A DNA stretch of 63,863 bases, from assembly GCA_017470485.1 (NCBI GenBank), contig JAFUYQ010000011.1, forward strand, positions 1-63,863, in the 5' to 3' direction. Both the position numbers and the translations under genes were made by a program. The notes under the pieces were generated by a model. It was not told the origin of the DNA, made no database searches, and was given only the letters and a program-made list of their open reading frames with translations. Of the stretch, positions 9,701 to 17,606 are shown piece after piece; position 1 is the stretch's first letter; each line of letters opens with the position of its first letter. The stretch comes from Synergistaceae bacterium (GTDB taxonomy: Bacteria; Synergistota; Synergistia; Synergistales; Aminobacteriaceae).

Positions 9701-11697
9701 TCGGAACGTCATACAGTCAGGCTTTGACCGCAACAGGTACAGCACCCATCACTCTGACAGTTACTGGACTTCCTTCGGGATTGAGCTTCAACGGAACTTC
9801 AAACACAATCACAGGAACGCCGTCTGCGGTCGGAACGTTCAGGGTAACGGTAAAGGCTGAGAACCTTTCGACACAGCTCGACAAGTCAAACGTAACGAAG
9901 ACCCTCCAGCTAAAAGTCAAAGCACAGCCCCCAGTGATAGCAGATCCGGGAAAAATGCCTGACGGAATTATGGGTGAGGTATATCCGAGCGTTCAGTTTG
10001 CGCTGACATCGGGTACTGAGCCGGTAACATGGTCAGTTTCGGGGCAGCCTGCCGGACTTAGAATGAGCAGTACGGGACTTCTCTCAGGAACTCCGACAAG
10101 GGCAGGAAACTTCACAATGACCGTTAGAGCCTCGAACGCAGGCGGTAACACATCAATCCGTGTTGCTGTTCAAATCCTTCAGAAACCGACAGTAAATTCA
10201 GCAAGAATGGTCATCGGCACTACCGACAGAAGTTACACCGCAAGGTTCACGGCAAGAGGAACATCGCCGATAAAATGGACATTTGAGGGGCTTCCCGAAC
10301 CAATGACCTACAGCCAGAACACCGCAGGAACTGCCGCTACCGTAACAGGCATTCCAGTCAAGGCCGGAACATTCTCGGTCAAGATGATACTAACTAATGA
10401 CGCAGGTTCAACGGAATACAGGGTTGATTTCACGGTGAGGGGAGTAGCACCGAGACTTACAACGACATTAGCGAGGGGACGCGAAGGGCAGTCATTCAGC
10501 GGAAGCAGGATTTTCGCAACAGGAACGAAACCGATTGATATTTCGTACAGTATTTCAGCTTCGGACATGCAGAGATTCGGTATCAACAGCCTTGAGGACA
10601 TAGGGCTTTCGTTCTCAAATAATCCTGATGAGGGAACTGCCACAATCACGGGAACTCCTACAATCTCGCTGAAGAACCTCCCGATAACGTTCACCGCTAA
10701 AAATTCAGTCTCAACGGTATCGAGACGCGCAGTACTGACGATAGCAGGGGACAGGCCGGTATTCACTCAGCCTTCGGAAAGTTCGGTGAACATGACGTGC
10801 AAGATAGGTACTGCCGTGAACATGAACTTCAAGGTAACAGGCTCAAGGAAAATCACATATACCATGAATAATGTGAACGGTTTCAGTCTTAGCCAGACTG
10901 GCGATTATGAGGCAGTCTTAACCGGAACAGCTCCGGCCAGAGACACAACTACAACTCTGACGGTAACAGCCTCAAATGCTGACGGGCGCGCGGTGAAAAG
11001 AGTCGTTATAAGGACGCAGACACCTCCGTCAATTTCAGGCACAACTCTTCCGAATGCTACACTTAACAAGAATTACAGTGCTAGATTAACGGCTACAGGA
11101 ACCAGAACGATAACATGGAGCGTTGAAGGGACACTGCCGGCCGGAATAAGGTTCAGCAACGGGACATTCAGCGGAAGACCGACAGCCGCCGGTAACTACA
11201 CGTTCACCATCAAGGCGAAGAACGCAATCGGCGAGGACAGCAAGCAGTTCACGATAAGCGTTACCGACCCGAACGCTAAGACATCTGCCCAATCCGATAC
11301 AAAATCCGAGTACACTCAGGAACGTTCAGAACAGCCGATGAATAAGACCGGCGAAGGCTCATTAACGTTCGGTGAAGTCGCAGAAGTCTCAGAGGCTCAT
11401 TTGCAGGAAGTCAAAGCTATGGGATATACGGTAGCGGCGTTGCTTCCTGAGGTTAGCGCGGACGTTTCGGGAATGTATGAGATCGACGCAGAACTCTTCG
11501 ATTACGTTCCAGAGGGTGCGGAACTGGTATGGCTTGCGTTCGCCGAAGAAGGCAAAGCCTCAGACGATGATGAGATAGCGGAGTTCTATGACGATGAAGG
11601 GACGGAGATAACAAGAGTTCCGAAGAGTCATAAAATAACTGTCTCGGCGTGGCTGAACAAGGGAGTGAAATACTCGCCTGTTATAGCCGTAAGATAA
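6787..11697 (+). CDS. Giant secreted papain-like cysteine protease with tandem Ig-like repeats
   Basis: The start is the ATG at 6787 after GAAAGGAG; an in-frame TTG at 6769 overlaps that site and is rejected. About 1636 residues: a signal peptide (to about 24, ALSLSGLAEE), then a C1-type peptidase domain with the Cys in SQGSYGTCWAHAA, the His in NHAVQIVGWND and the Asn in WLIKNSWGTSFGDSGYFWMSY. A beta-rich lectin-like segment follows (about 370-530). Then come about eleven Ig-like He_PIG-type repeats of 80-95 residues, with markers such as SLPDG, YSQTL, ITWS, LPSGLS, TGVISGTP and FTVTA. The unique C-terminal domain of about 120 residues is acidic. There is no sorting tail. The protein probably acts outside the cytoplasmic membrane, with the repeats as a stalk or ligand-binding array. 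A terminator follows. Confidence 0.85.
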   Translation: MRKFLKVFAFSLVLIMALSLSGLAEEFPEPQIEPLSPQYLEWLEEHQNNDSDLPPLLKSGNGNEDYTNGYIPFHIDLSHLDDNPPVEESYSPIPLYKAGNIPETYDLRNVGGNSYVTGIKSQGSYGTCWAHAAIGAIESNLIKNGLGINDLSEMHLAWFAFRNSDKSKAFHNLTSAAFATVMDHGGNAFYPTALFSRLAGPATESEVPYGSSQPSKSTPESYSIAVRLRDVYYLRMGMKEGDRLNVNVSSTERDNVKRRIMENGSVMASYYDNQSNNKEYYNKSSNGTAYYYTGGGYQTNHAVQIVGWNDKFSRSNFKNNPGMDGAWLIKNSWGTSFGDSGYFWMSYAQYLTDGTAFTAEKVDPDMKVYDYSPLGWCSTWGWQGPGKIYSANVFKSERNNEKLKEVGFYTPDNNVKYQVSVYTGMTSMPSSSPVNGSPVATLNGTMPYAGWHILTLNSPVALTNGQYFSVVVTFTNCEDTAVEMKGSMAPNAVIDTGSFFSYDGTRWETGSSNNVNATVKAYTVSNSSSTGTAPKIVTASLPDGKVNQAYSETLTATGTSPITWSIASGTLPSGLSLDPSTGVISGTPKTAGTSTFTVKATNNYGNVSAPFTITVAASGSAPSITTASLPDGVSGKAYSHTLTATGTTPISWAAGTLPSGLTMDASTGVLSGTPSASGSYTITITASNAIGKDSKSFTLRIAAAGVTPKITTSSLPDGKTGQSYSQTLSATGTAPITWSASGLPSGLSINSSTGVISGTPSTAGNYSVTVTAKNNYGTGSKTYQLKITASGTPPTITTSSLPDGQINQSYSQTLSATGTTPITWSASGLPSGLSVKSSTGVISGTPTTAGLFNITVTAKNSYGTASQSLKLNISSPTPGGSVTVTGYAGYQISEQLTPSTATWSVSSGRLPSGLSLSRSGLISGRPSGASDTSVTLKAVTSSETTEVTVYFKIEPKPVKPSITTSSLKDAVVGTSYSQALTATGTAPITLTVTGLPSGLSFNGTSNTITGTPSAVGTFRVTVKAENLSTQLDKSNVTKTLQLKVKAQPPVIADPGKMPDGIMGEVYPSVQFALTSGTEPVTWSVSGQPAGLRMSSTGLLSGTPTRAGNFTMTVRASNAGGNTSIRVAVQILQKPTVNSARMVIGTTDRSYTARFTARGTSPIKWTFEGLPEPMTYSQNTAGTAATVTGIPVKAGTFSVKMILTNDAGSTEYRVDFTVRGVAPRLTTTLARGREGQSFSGSRIFATGTKPIDISYSISASDMQRFGINSLEDIGLSFSNNPDEGTATITGTPTISLKNLPITFTAKNSVSTVSRRAVLTIAGDRPVFTQPSESSVNMTCKIGTAVNMNFKVTGSRKITYTMNNVNGFSLSQTGDYEAVLTGTAPARDTTTTLTVTASNADGRAVKRVVIRTQTPPSISGTTLPNATLNKNYSARLTATGTRTITWSVEGTLPAGIRFSNGTFSGRPTAAGNYTFTIKAKNAIGEDSKQFTISVTDPNAKTSAQSDTKSEYTQERSEQPMNKTGEGSLTFGEVAEVSEAHLQEVKAMGYTVAALLPEVSADVSGMYEIDAELFDYVPEGAELVWLAFAEEGKASDDDEIAEFYDDEGTEITRVPKSHKITVSAWLNKGVKYSPVIAVR

Positions 11698-11712
11698 GCA
11701 GCAGAATAAGCG

Positions 11713-11746
11713 ATGCCCTTCTGTGATGAGCAGAGGGGCATTTTTT
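11713..11746 (+). terminator. Rho-independent terminator after the protease gene
   Basis: ATGCCCTTCTG (11713-11723) pairs with CAGAGGGGCAT (11731-11741, one G-T wobble), followed by TTTTTT. It also argues against a LicD start at 11723, which would lie inside the hairpin. Confidence 0.85.
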
Positions 11747-11770
11747 GAGGAGAGGAAAAGACAAAGTGTC

Positions 11771-12577
11771 ATGAGAGAGATTAAGGCAGAGGAATTAAAG
11801 GCAATACAGATTAAGATACTTGACGCAGTGATGAAGTTCTGCAGCGAGAACGGAATAAAGTGCTGGCTTAACGGCGGAACATTGCTTGGAGCGGTGAGAC
11901 ATAAGGGCTATATCCCGTGGGACGATGATGTTGACTTGGGAATGCTAAGACCTGACTACGATAAATTCATGGCAATGTTCAACGCTGAGAACAGCCGCTA
12001 TAAATTCGTCAGTGCTGAGAATGATTCTGAATGCTTCAACCATTTCGGAAAGGTCTTCGACACTTCAACGGTAATGTATGAGCCTAACGAGAAGGGCGAC
12101 AAACTGTCGGTATATGTTGACATCTTCGTAATGGACAACGCGCCGGAGGGTAAAGCCGAACAGGAAAGAATACTGAGGAGGCGAAATATTTTGACTGTGT
12201 GCAACCTTGCGAGGAAACTTCCAGTTTTCCTGAAGCCGACAAGAGGAAGATTCTTGAGACACCTTTTAGTGTATGCTTTCAGGGGAGTGCTAAGAGTATT
12301 TCCGAGACATTACTTCGTCAGGAAGCTGGTTGAGAACGCAAAGAGTTATTCATCGTTTGATACCGGCCTCGTAGGGGACTTCACAGGTCTGCGTAATGCC
12401 GTCATAAAAAGGGAACTCCTCGAAAATATGACTCAGCTTGAGTTTGAGGGGAAAATGTACAACGCTCCTATAGGTTATGAAGAATGGCTGACTAGGCTTT
12501 ACGGGGATTATATGCAGCTTCCTCCGCCCGAAAAAAGAATATCGACTCATGTCTTCAAGGCGTACGTTCTGGATTAG
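11771..12577 (+). CDS. LicD-family phosphotransferase
   Basis: The protein has the LicD family core: CWLNGGTLLGAVRHKGYIPW followed by DDDVDLGMLRPDY, with the metal-binding DDD cluster. LicD-type nucleotidyltransferase-fold enzymes transfer phosphocholine or a similar phospho-substituent from a CDP-activated donor to surface sugars. I chose the ATG at 11771 (MREIKAEELKAIQ, about 268 residues) because GGAGAGG stands upstream and the longer frame would start in the preceding terminator. It is convergent with the SGNH/MBOAT acyltransferase pair, so this patch looks devoted to decorating surface polymers. The acceptor is unknown. Confidence 0.85.
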   Translation: MREIKAEELKAIQIKILDAVMKFCSENGIKCWLNGGTLLGAVRHKGYIPWDDDVDLGMLRPDYDKFMAMFNAENSRYKFVSAENDSECFNHFGKVFDTSTVMYEPNEKGDKLSVYVDIFVMDNAPEGKAEQERILRRRNILTVCNLARKLPVFLKPTRGRFLRHLLVYAFRGVLRVFPRHYFVRKLVENAKSYSSFDTGLVGDFTGLRNAVIKRELLENMTQLEFEGKMYNAPIGYEEWLTRLYGDYMQLPPPEKRISTHVFKAYVLD

Positions 12578-12590
12578 CGAGAAAAAACGA

Positions 12591-12627
12591 ATCCCCCAAC
12601 GCTGAAGCAGGCTGGGGGATTTTGCTT
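12591..12627. terminator. Bidirectional terminator between LicD and MBOAT genes
   Basis: ATCCCCCA at 12591-12598 pairs with TGGGGGAT at 12613-12620. An A-rich run lies on the left (GAAAAAACGA) and a T-rich run on the right, so it can serve both convergent genes. Confidence 0.85.
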
Positions 12628-12628
12628 T

Positions 12629-14020
12629 TCAGAACTGGAAGTAAACGAACGGATTTTCACCCGTAAAGGCTAATCCAAGAATTACGCCGCAGAACACAAA
12701 AAATACAGTAAGCCCTGTAACAGTATTCAGATTCACTAAAGGCACAAATCCTTCAACAGAGCTGAGCTTAATACGTTTAGCCCTGAAGAAAGCTGATATT
12801 TCTGAGACGATGAGAATGATTATCGCGGCAAATGACCAGAAAAACGGCTGTTTAATACCGTTCTGAAGCGTGAATATTCCTGTGATTAACGCTTTAGCAT
12901 CGGTGAAACTTTCGGAACGGAAGAATATCCATGTGAACGACACAAAAAAGAATACTGCTGTCATTCTGGCGAGGCTTGAGAATATTCCTGACTTCTTCAT
13001 CGGCTTTCTGATGAAAATTTTTTCCGCGCATAATGCTGTACCGTTGAGGCCGCCCCAGAATACGAATGTCCAGTTTGCCCCGTGCCATAATCCGCCGAGA
13101 AGCATGGTAATCATGAGATTAACAAGCTGTCTTAATCTTCCGTGCCTGTTGCCGCCTAAAGGTATATACAGGTAATCCCTTAACCAGCCGGAAAGCGAAA
13201 TATGCCACCGCCTCCAAAATTCCGTTACGCTTTCCGAGATATACGGGAGGTTAAAATTTTTCACGAAGTCGTAGCCCAGACATTTCGCGCACCCTGTTGC
13301 GATGTCGGAATACCCCGAAAAATCAAAATATATCTGGAGCGAATACGACACTACGGCAAGAATAATACTCGCCCAGTGAAACGCCGCAGGAACTCCGAAA
13401 ACATCATCGACAAAAACAGAAAGATGATCCGCAAGAACTGATTTTTTGAAGTAGCCGAACGCTATAATCTGAATGCCGGCGCAAAAATTTTCAGCGGTCA
13501 TTCTTCGTGAAGTATCATGAAGCTGCGGAAGAAAATCAGAAGCCCTCACTATCGGCCCAGCGACTAACTGCGGGAAAAATGAAATGTACAGAGCAAGCTG
13601 AGCGAAATCTTTTTCAGGCGTTATCTTCCCTCTGTGAACGTCAATGACGTAGCTTAATGCCTGAAATGTGTAGAATGATATTCCTACAGGCAGAATGATT
13701 TTCAGGCTTCCGAGCCGCTCAAGCCCTAATGAGTTCATGAAGAAACCGAAGTATTTGAACACTCCAAGCACGAGCAACGGTACAGATACTCCCAGAATGA
13801 AGACGGATTTTTTCCGGCAGTAAAGAGCCGTAACGTATGACGAAAGACTGACGAAGAAAAGCAGGAAACAAAATCTCCAGTCCCACCAGCCGTAAAAGAA
13901 ATAGCTTGCGGCGAGAAGAAAATAATGCTTTACTCTGTCGCCCGAAAACTTCTGTATCAGGAAGGTTACAGCAAGAACAAGAACGAAAAATACTATGAAC
14001 GCGAATGAAGTGAATATCAT
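12629..14020 (-). CDS. MBOAT-family membrane O-acyltransferase (AlgI-like)
   Basis: This 463-residue polytopic protein has about ten or more hydrophobic segments and MBOAT/AlgI signatures: LPVGISFYTFQALSYVIDVHRG, SYSLQIYFDFSGYSDIATGCA, FWRRWHISLSGWLRDYLYIPLGG and LLGGLWHGANWTFVFWG, which carries the conserved His. Such proteins move acyl groups, usually acetyl, across the membrane to exported polysaccharides, passing them to an SGNH-fold partner. The ATG overlaps the stop of the SGNH gene upstream (ATGA-type coupling), so the two are one operon, and any switch on the SGNH gene should also affect this one. Confidence 0.9.
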   Translation of the reverse strand: MIFTSFAFIVFFVLVLAVTFLIQKFSGDRVKHYFLLAASYFFYGWWDWRFCFLLFFVSLSSYVTALYCRKKSVFILGVSVPLLVLGVFKYFGFFMNSLGLERLGSLKIILPVGISFYTFQALSYVIDVHRGKITPEKDFAQLALYISFFPQLVAGPIVRASDFLPQLHDTSRRMTAENFCAGIQIIAFGYFKKSVLADHLSVFVDDVFGVPAAFHWASIILAVVSYSLQIYFDFSGYSDIATGCAKCLGYDFVKNFNLPYISESVTEFWRRWHISLSGWLRDYLYIPLGGNRHGRLRQLVNLMITMLLGGLWHGANWTFVFWGGLNGTALCAEKIFIRKPMKKSGIFSSLARMTAVFFFVSFTWIFFRSESFTDAKALITGIFTLQNGIKQPFFWSFAAIIILIVSEISAFFRAKRIKLSSVEGFVPLVNLNTVTGLTVFFVFCGVILGLAFTGENPFVYFQF

Positions 14021-14940
14021 GATTCTGCCTCGATTCTTTTGATGAGAGCGTATATTTCATCAGCAAACATTCTGTGTCCTTCCCGGTTCATGTGGCCTTT
14101 GCCGACGGAAGTGTTCGCGAAGCCGTAAGGGAGTATGTAATTGTTCTTATACTCCTCAAGGAAACGTCCGGCCATGTTCAGGAAATAAATCCCGTTTTCC
14201 GCGCATAAATCCGAAAATTGCTTCACGATTTCGGAGTCGTCATTAATGTTTAGCGTCCCATCTTTCTTGAGAGAAACACGAGGGTGATAGGCAATGATTA
14301 ATTTTGCTCCGCACGAGGAAGCAGTTCCCTCAGCCTGCCTTATGAGGCTTAACATGATTTCTGAATCATTGAACAATGTATCTTTTATTTTCGCTTGCTG
14401 GGATTTTGTCTGAATCATTTTGTTCATTTGCGTCCAAAGAAATTTGAAATATTTGTTCTCTCTTAATATTAGTCTGAGAGTTCCCCTATTCTTAACACCT
14501 ACTTCAGGTAATGTACCTGCTTCTGCCATTTTGAGCATTCTGTCTGGAAATTTTACACTTTCTGTTTCAATGACTATGTATTTTGATGGACGGTACTTTT
14601 CCGCAGCGGCTTGAAGATTTCCGAAACACGTAAGCAAGAAGTGCGCTCCAGCTCCGATGTTGTACACTCTGAATTTAGATATTTTACTTAGAAGAGTAGC
14701 TGTATTTTCTTCAGTTTGTACATTATAGCCTTCCATGTGCGATGCTCCCATGACAAGAATATCTATGCTAATCCCTCTTTTGTAGTCATAAGAGTTATTA
14801 TGACCTTCATTATTTACCTTTCCATATGCGAAGCCCTCCAAGCATTGCACCCATATAGAATCTGGTTGTGAACGCACGTCTGTTTCTCCATCAGGATTTG
14901 TGCTAGTGTGAGGGGAGATAAAATAAAATATAACCAACAA
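14017..14940 (-). CDS. SGNH-hydrolase-like acyltransferase partner (frame currently lacks a proper start)
   Basis: The product resembles the SGNH/AlgJ-AlgX type periplasmic acetyltransferases paired with MBOAT proteins: DILVMGASHMEGYNVQ (G-A-S nucleophile block), VYNIGAGAHFLL, and DxxH-like GKGHMNREGHRMFADEIYALI at the end. The only start inside the annotated span is TTG at 14940, which has no ribosome-binding site and cuts a membrane helix in half. The same frame stays open upstream to 15018, giving KFLLTSFKVFISGLLALDIL before that TTG, and runs into a heptamer repeat. A full-length protein would need a start upstream of the repeat, which is out of frame in this copy. This is probably a phase-variable gene, shown OFF; decay is the alternative. 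Confidence 0.75.
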   Translation of the reverse strand: MLVIFYFISPHTSTNPDGETDVRSQPDSIWVQCLEGFAYGKVNNEGHNNSYDYKRGISIDILVMGASHMEGYNVQTEENTATLLSKISKFRVYNIGAGAHFLLTCFGNLQAAAEKYRPSKYIVIETESVKFPDRMLKMAEAGTLPEVGVKNRGTLRLILRENKYFKFLWTQMNKMIQTKSQQAKIKDTLFNDSEIMLSLIRQAEGTASSCGAKLIIAYHPRVSLKKDGTLNINDDSEIVKQFSDLCAENGIYFLNMAGRFLEEYKNNYILPYGFANTSVGKGHMNREGHRMFADEIYALIKRIEAES

Positions 14941-15018
14941 AGAAAGAATATCTAACGCAAGAAGACCAGAAATGAAGACTTTGAATGAAGTTAGAAGGAA
15001 TTTAAGAAGACAATTAGG

Positions 15019-15146
15019 ACTGCTGACTGCTGACTGCTGACTGCTGACTGCTGACTGCTGACTGCTGACTGCTGACTGCTGACTGCTGACTGCTGACTGC
15101 TGACTGCTGACTGCTGACTGCTGACTGCTGACTGCTGACTGCTGAC
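15019..15146. repeat. Tandem heptamer repeat, 18 perfect copies
   Basis: The plus strand shows TGCTGAC repeated 18 times without a mismatch (15021-15146), preceded by a partial unit. Read on the minus strand (GTCAGCA), all three frames are open and encode the same heptapeptide, VSSQQSA. Since 7 is not divisible by 3, each unit gained or lost shifts the frame. The tract separates an upstream ribosome-binding site and ATG (15170) from the SGNH frame. Confidence 0.97.
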
Positions 15147-15149
15147 AAA

Positions 15150-15179
15150 ATTATACGCACATTTTTCCATAGATGTCAA
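15150..15179 (-). promoter_or_regulatory. Consensus sigma-70 promoter abutting the heptamer repeat
   Basis: On the minus strand, a perfect TTGACA (15179-15174) and a perfect TATAAT (15155-15150) are 18 bases apart. Transcription would begin inside the first repeat units. The same stretch also holds AAGGAG (15187-15182) and ATG (15170, MEKCAYNF), 11 bases apart, which would only be translated from a promoter further upstream. Which signal is used is unresolved. Confidence 0.7.
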
Positions 15180-15204
15180 TACTCCTTTCATATGAATTTT
15201 TGCA

Positions 15205-15241
15205 AAGAAATCCCCTAACATTTATTCTTGCGTCAGGGGAT
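15205..15241 (-). terminator. Terminator after ilvH
   Basis: On the minus strand, ATCCCCT (15241-15235) and AGGGGAT (15216-15210) form a stem followed by TTCTTT. It lies just past the ilvH stop and separates ilvBH from the SGNH/MBOAT operon. Confidence 0.75.
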
Positions 15242-15255
15242 TGCTTTATGATATT

Positions 15256-15777
15256 TTACATTTCGCCGCGTTCAATCGCAACTATTCCCGTCCTCGCAAG
15301 GTCAATTATCCCGAACTCCTTGAGAAGTTCCTCGAACGCCTGCGTCTTCTGGTCATCTCCCGTTACCGAAAGCGTTATGCTGTCGGGCGTTATGTCAACA
15401 ACCGAACCCCTGAAGATGTTTCCTATCTGGATAATCTCATTCCTAGCGGCACGGTCAGCGGCATGTACCCTCACCAGCATTAACTCGCGCCGTATCGACT
15501 TCGACGGGTCAAGTATCTCAACGTAATGTATCGGCACAAGTTTCCGAAGCTGGCTGCATAACAGCTTTATCCTCTCCTCATCGGAATATATCTCAATGGT
15601 GAATCTCGTTACATTCTGGTCAACCGTCCACCCTGCCGCTATCGTCTCAATATTGTAGCCCTTCCGCGAAAACAAATGCGCCAGCTGTGAAAGCACTCCG
15701 GCTTCATTGTCCATCGCCGTTATTATCGTGTAACGCTTCAATCCCTGATTATTCTCTTTAGCCTGCAACCCGTTCAC
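15256..15777 (-). CDS. ilvH: Acetolactate synthase small (regulatory) subunit
   Basis: This 173-residue subunit stimulates IlvB and gives valine feedback inhibition. The N-terminal ACT domain (YTIITAMDNEAGVLSQLAHLF) and the second half (ELMLVRVHAADRAARNEI, then GDDQKTQAFEELL) match IlvH/IlvN length and order. It begins 4 bases after the ilvB stop, so the two subunits are translated from one message. No leader peptide or attenuator is apparent before ilvB. Confidence 0.93.
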   Translation of the reverse strand: MNGLQAKENNQGLKRYTIITAMDNEAGVLSQLAHLFSRKGYNIETIAAGWTVDQNVTRFTIEIYSDEERIKLLCSQLRKLVPIHYVEILDPSKSIRRELMLVRVHAADRAARNEIIQIGNIFRGSVVDITPDSITLSVTGDDQKTQAFEELLKEFGIIDLARTGIVAIERGEM

Positions 15778-15780
15778 CCC

Positions 15781-17520
15781 CTAATAAAGCATGAAGTTAG
15801 TGATGAAACTGTTTCCGCCGACCATCGGCCTTACCATTTCATCAATGTCTATACGGCAGTCAATCACCCAGCCTAATCCGTCCGGCCTTGAGTTTACCGC
15901 CTCTGTAAGAACTTTCCTCAGTGTTGCCTCATCTCTCACTGACGCGCCGTGAACCCCGTATGCCTCAGCGAGTTTTACAAAGTCCGGACTCCTGTCGAGT
16001 GTCGTCTGAGAATAACGCTCCTTGTAAATCAAGTGCTGCCACTGGCGAACCATTCCAAGTGTCGAGTTGTTGAACAGAAGCGTGATTATCGGCATTTTGT
16101 AATACTGTTCTGTCGCCAGCTCATTGCAGTTCATTCTGAATGATCCGTCCCCCGTAACGTGAAGAACGGTCTTTTCGGGATTTCCGGCCTGAACCCCGAT
16201 CGCCGCCCCAAGTCCGAAACCCATCGTTCCGAAACCGCCTGATGTTATGAGCTGGCCGGGATAATCAAACTTGAAGTGCTGTATCGCCCACATCTGGTGC
16301 TGTCCGACATCTGTAGTAACGATTGTGTCCTGAGGCAGTATCTCAGCCGCCGCCGATAAAATTTCCTTCGGGGTTAATGTCCCGTTCACAGGGTCATCGT
16401 ATTCAGTTTCACGCCGGAACGAGAAAACATAATTCTTCCAGCCGTCATTATTCTTGTCGCGCTTCATCTTCGATAATAACATCGTCAAAATCTCTTTAGC
16501 ATCGCCGATGATATGAAGGTCAGTTTTGATGTTCTTGTCGATTTCCGAAGGGTCAATGTCAATGTGAACTATCTTTGCATTTTTTGCGAACCCTGCCGGA
16601 TTAAGCGTTACCCTGTCCGAGAACCTGCACCCTACTGCTATCAGCAAGTCGCAGGCGTCGCACGCCATGTTCGAGGCTTGTGAACCGTGCATACCGATCA
16701 TTCCGGTTTTGAGAGGGTCATAGCCTCCGAACGCTCCGCCTCCCATTACGGTTATGGCGACAGGCGAGTCCATTCTTCGGGCTAACGTCCTGAACTCCTC
16801 CGAAGCTCCCGAACGCACTACCCCTCCTCCGCAGATTAGCAGAGGTTTTTCAGAAGCGTCAATCATTTCGGCGAGAGTCTCAACGGCTTTAATGTCGATT
16901 TCGGGATAACCGATAGACGGGTGATGAGTTGATTTCAGTCTTGAAATTCTTGCGTTTGAACCTGACATATATTCTTCGGGAGTAACCGGCGTGTAGTCAT
17001 ATTCATCAGCCGTAGCGTTCTTCTGAATGTCAATGAGTACCGGGCCTGGTCTTCCTGATTTTGCGACAGCGAAAGCCTCTCTTACGGTGTCGGCAAGATT
17101 CTTGACGCTGCTCACAATGTATGTGCATTTCGTAATCGGGAGCGTTACGCCCGTGATGTCAACTTCCTGAAACGAGTCTCGCCCGATTAAGTCCGAATTG
17201 ACGTTGCATGTTATGAAGACTACCGGCGAACTGTCCATGTAAGCTGTTGCGACTCCTGTGGCTAAATTCGTAGAGCCGGGCCCTGAAGTTGCGAGGCAGA
17301 CTCCGACTTTGCCGGTTGAGCGCGCATAACCGTCAGCAGCATGGGACGCGCCCTGTTCATGAGCGGTTAATATGTGCCTGATTTCCTTATGATCGTATAA
17401 CTTGTCGTAAACGTTCAGAATGGCTCCGCCCGGATAGCCGAAGACAGTATCTACTCCCTGTTCGAGAAGACACTGTATCAAAATCTCTGAGCCGTTTAAT
17501 TTTCTGGTTATCTTATCCAT
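15781..17520 (-). CDS. ilvB: Acetolactate synthase large (catalytic) subunit
   Basis: This ThDP- and FAD-dependent enzyme condenses pyruvate units in branched-chain amino acid synthesis. Signatures are GYPGGAILNVYDKLY, HEQGASHAADGYAR with the catalytic Glu, and the ThDP/Mg motif GDGSFRMNCNEL followed by LFNNSTLGMVRQW. I set the start at the ATG at 17520 (MDKITRKLNGSEIL, about 579 residues) because AGAGGGG precedes it; the frame open to 17661 adds 47 residues not found in this family. It diverges from the FAD oxidoreductase gene. Confidence 0.95.
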   Translation of the reverse strand: MDKITRKLNGSEILIQCLLEQGVDTVFGYPGGAILNVYDKLYDHKEIRHILTAHEQGASHAADGYARSTGKVGVCLATSGPGSTNLATGVATAYMDSSPVVFITCNVNSDLIGRDSFQEVDITGVTLPITKCTYIVSSVKNLADTVREAFAVAKSGRPGPVLIDIQKNATADEYDYTPVTPEEYMSGSNARISRLKSTHHPSIGYPEIDIKAVETLAEMIDASEKPLLICGGGVVRSGASEEFRTLARRMDSPVAITVMGGGAFGGYDPLKTGMIGMHGSQASNMACDACDLLIAVGCRFSDRVTLNPAGFAKNAKIVHIDIDPSEIDKNIKTDLHIIGDAKEILTMLLSKMKRDKNNDGWKNYVFSFRRETEYDDPVNGTLTPKEILSAAAEILPQDTIVTTDVGQHQMWAIQHFKFDYPGQLITSGGFGTMGFGLGAAIGVQAGNPEKTVLHVTGDGSFRMNCNELATEQYYKMPIITLLFNNSTLGMVRQWQHLIYKERYSQTTLDRSPDFVKLAEAYGVHGASVRDEATLRKVLTEAVNSRPDGLGWVIDCRIDIDEMVRPMVGGNSFITNFMLY

Positions 17521-17606
17521 TGATACCCCTCTGTAAAAAATTTCTCTGAATTTTAGCACAGTAGTATAGAATATTAACAACATCAATTCACACGGAGGCT
17601 TCATCA

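Noticed and set aside
10308..10766. Open frame antisense to the protease repeats
   Set aside because: Shadow of a biased codon pattern; no ribosome-binding site.
15019..15146. CRISPR-like array
   Set aside because: The unit is 7 bases and has no spacers; it is a simple tandem repeat.
14991..15221. A separate 76-residue gene through the heptamer tract
   Set aside because: Its first codons lie inside the ilvH terminator and most of it is the repeat; it is better read as the out-of-frame start of the SGNH gene.
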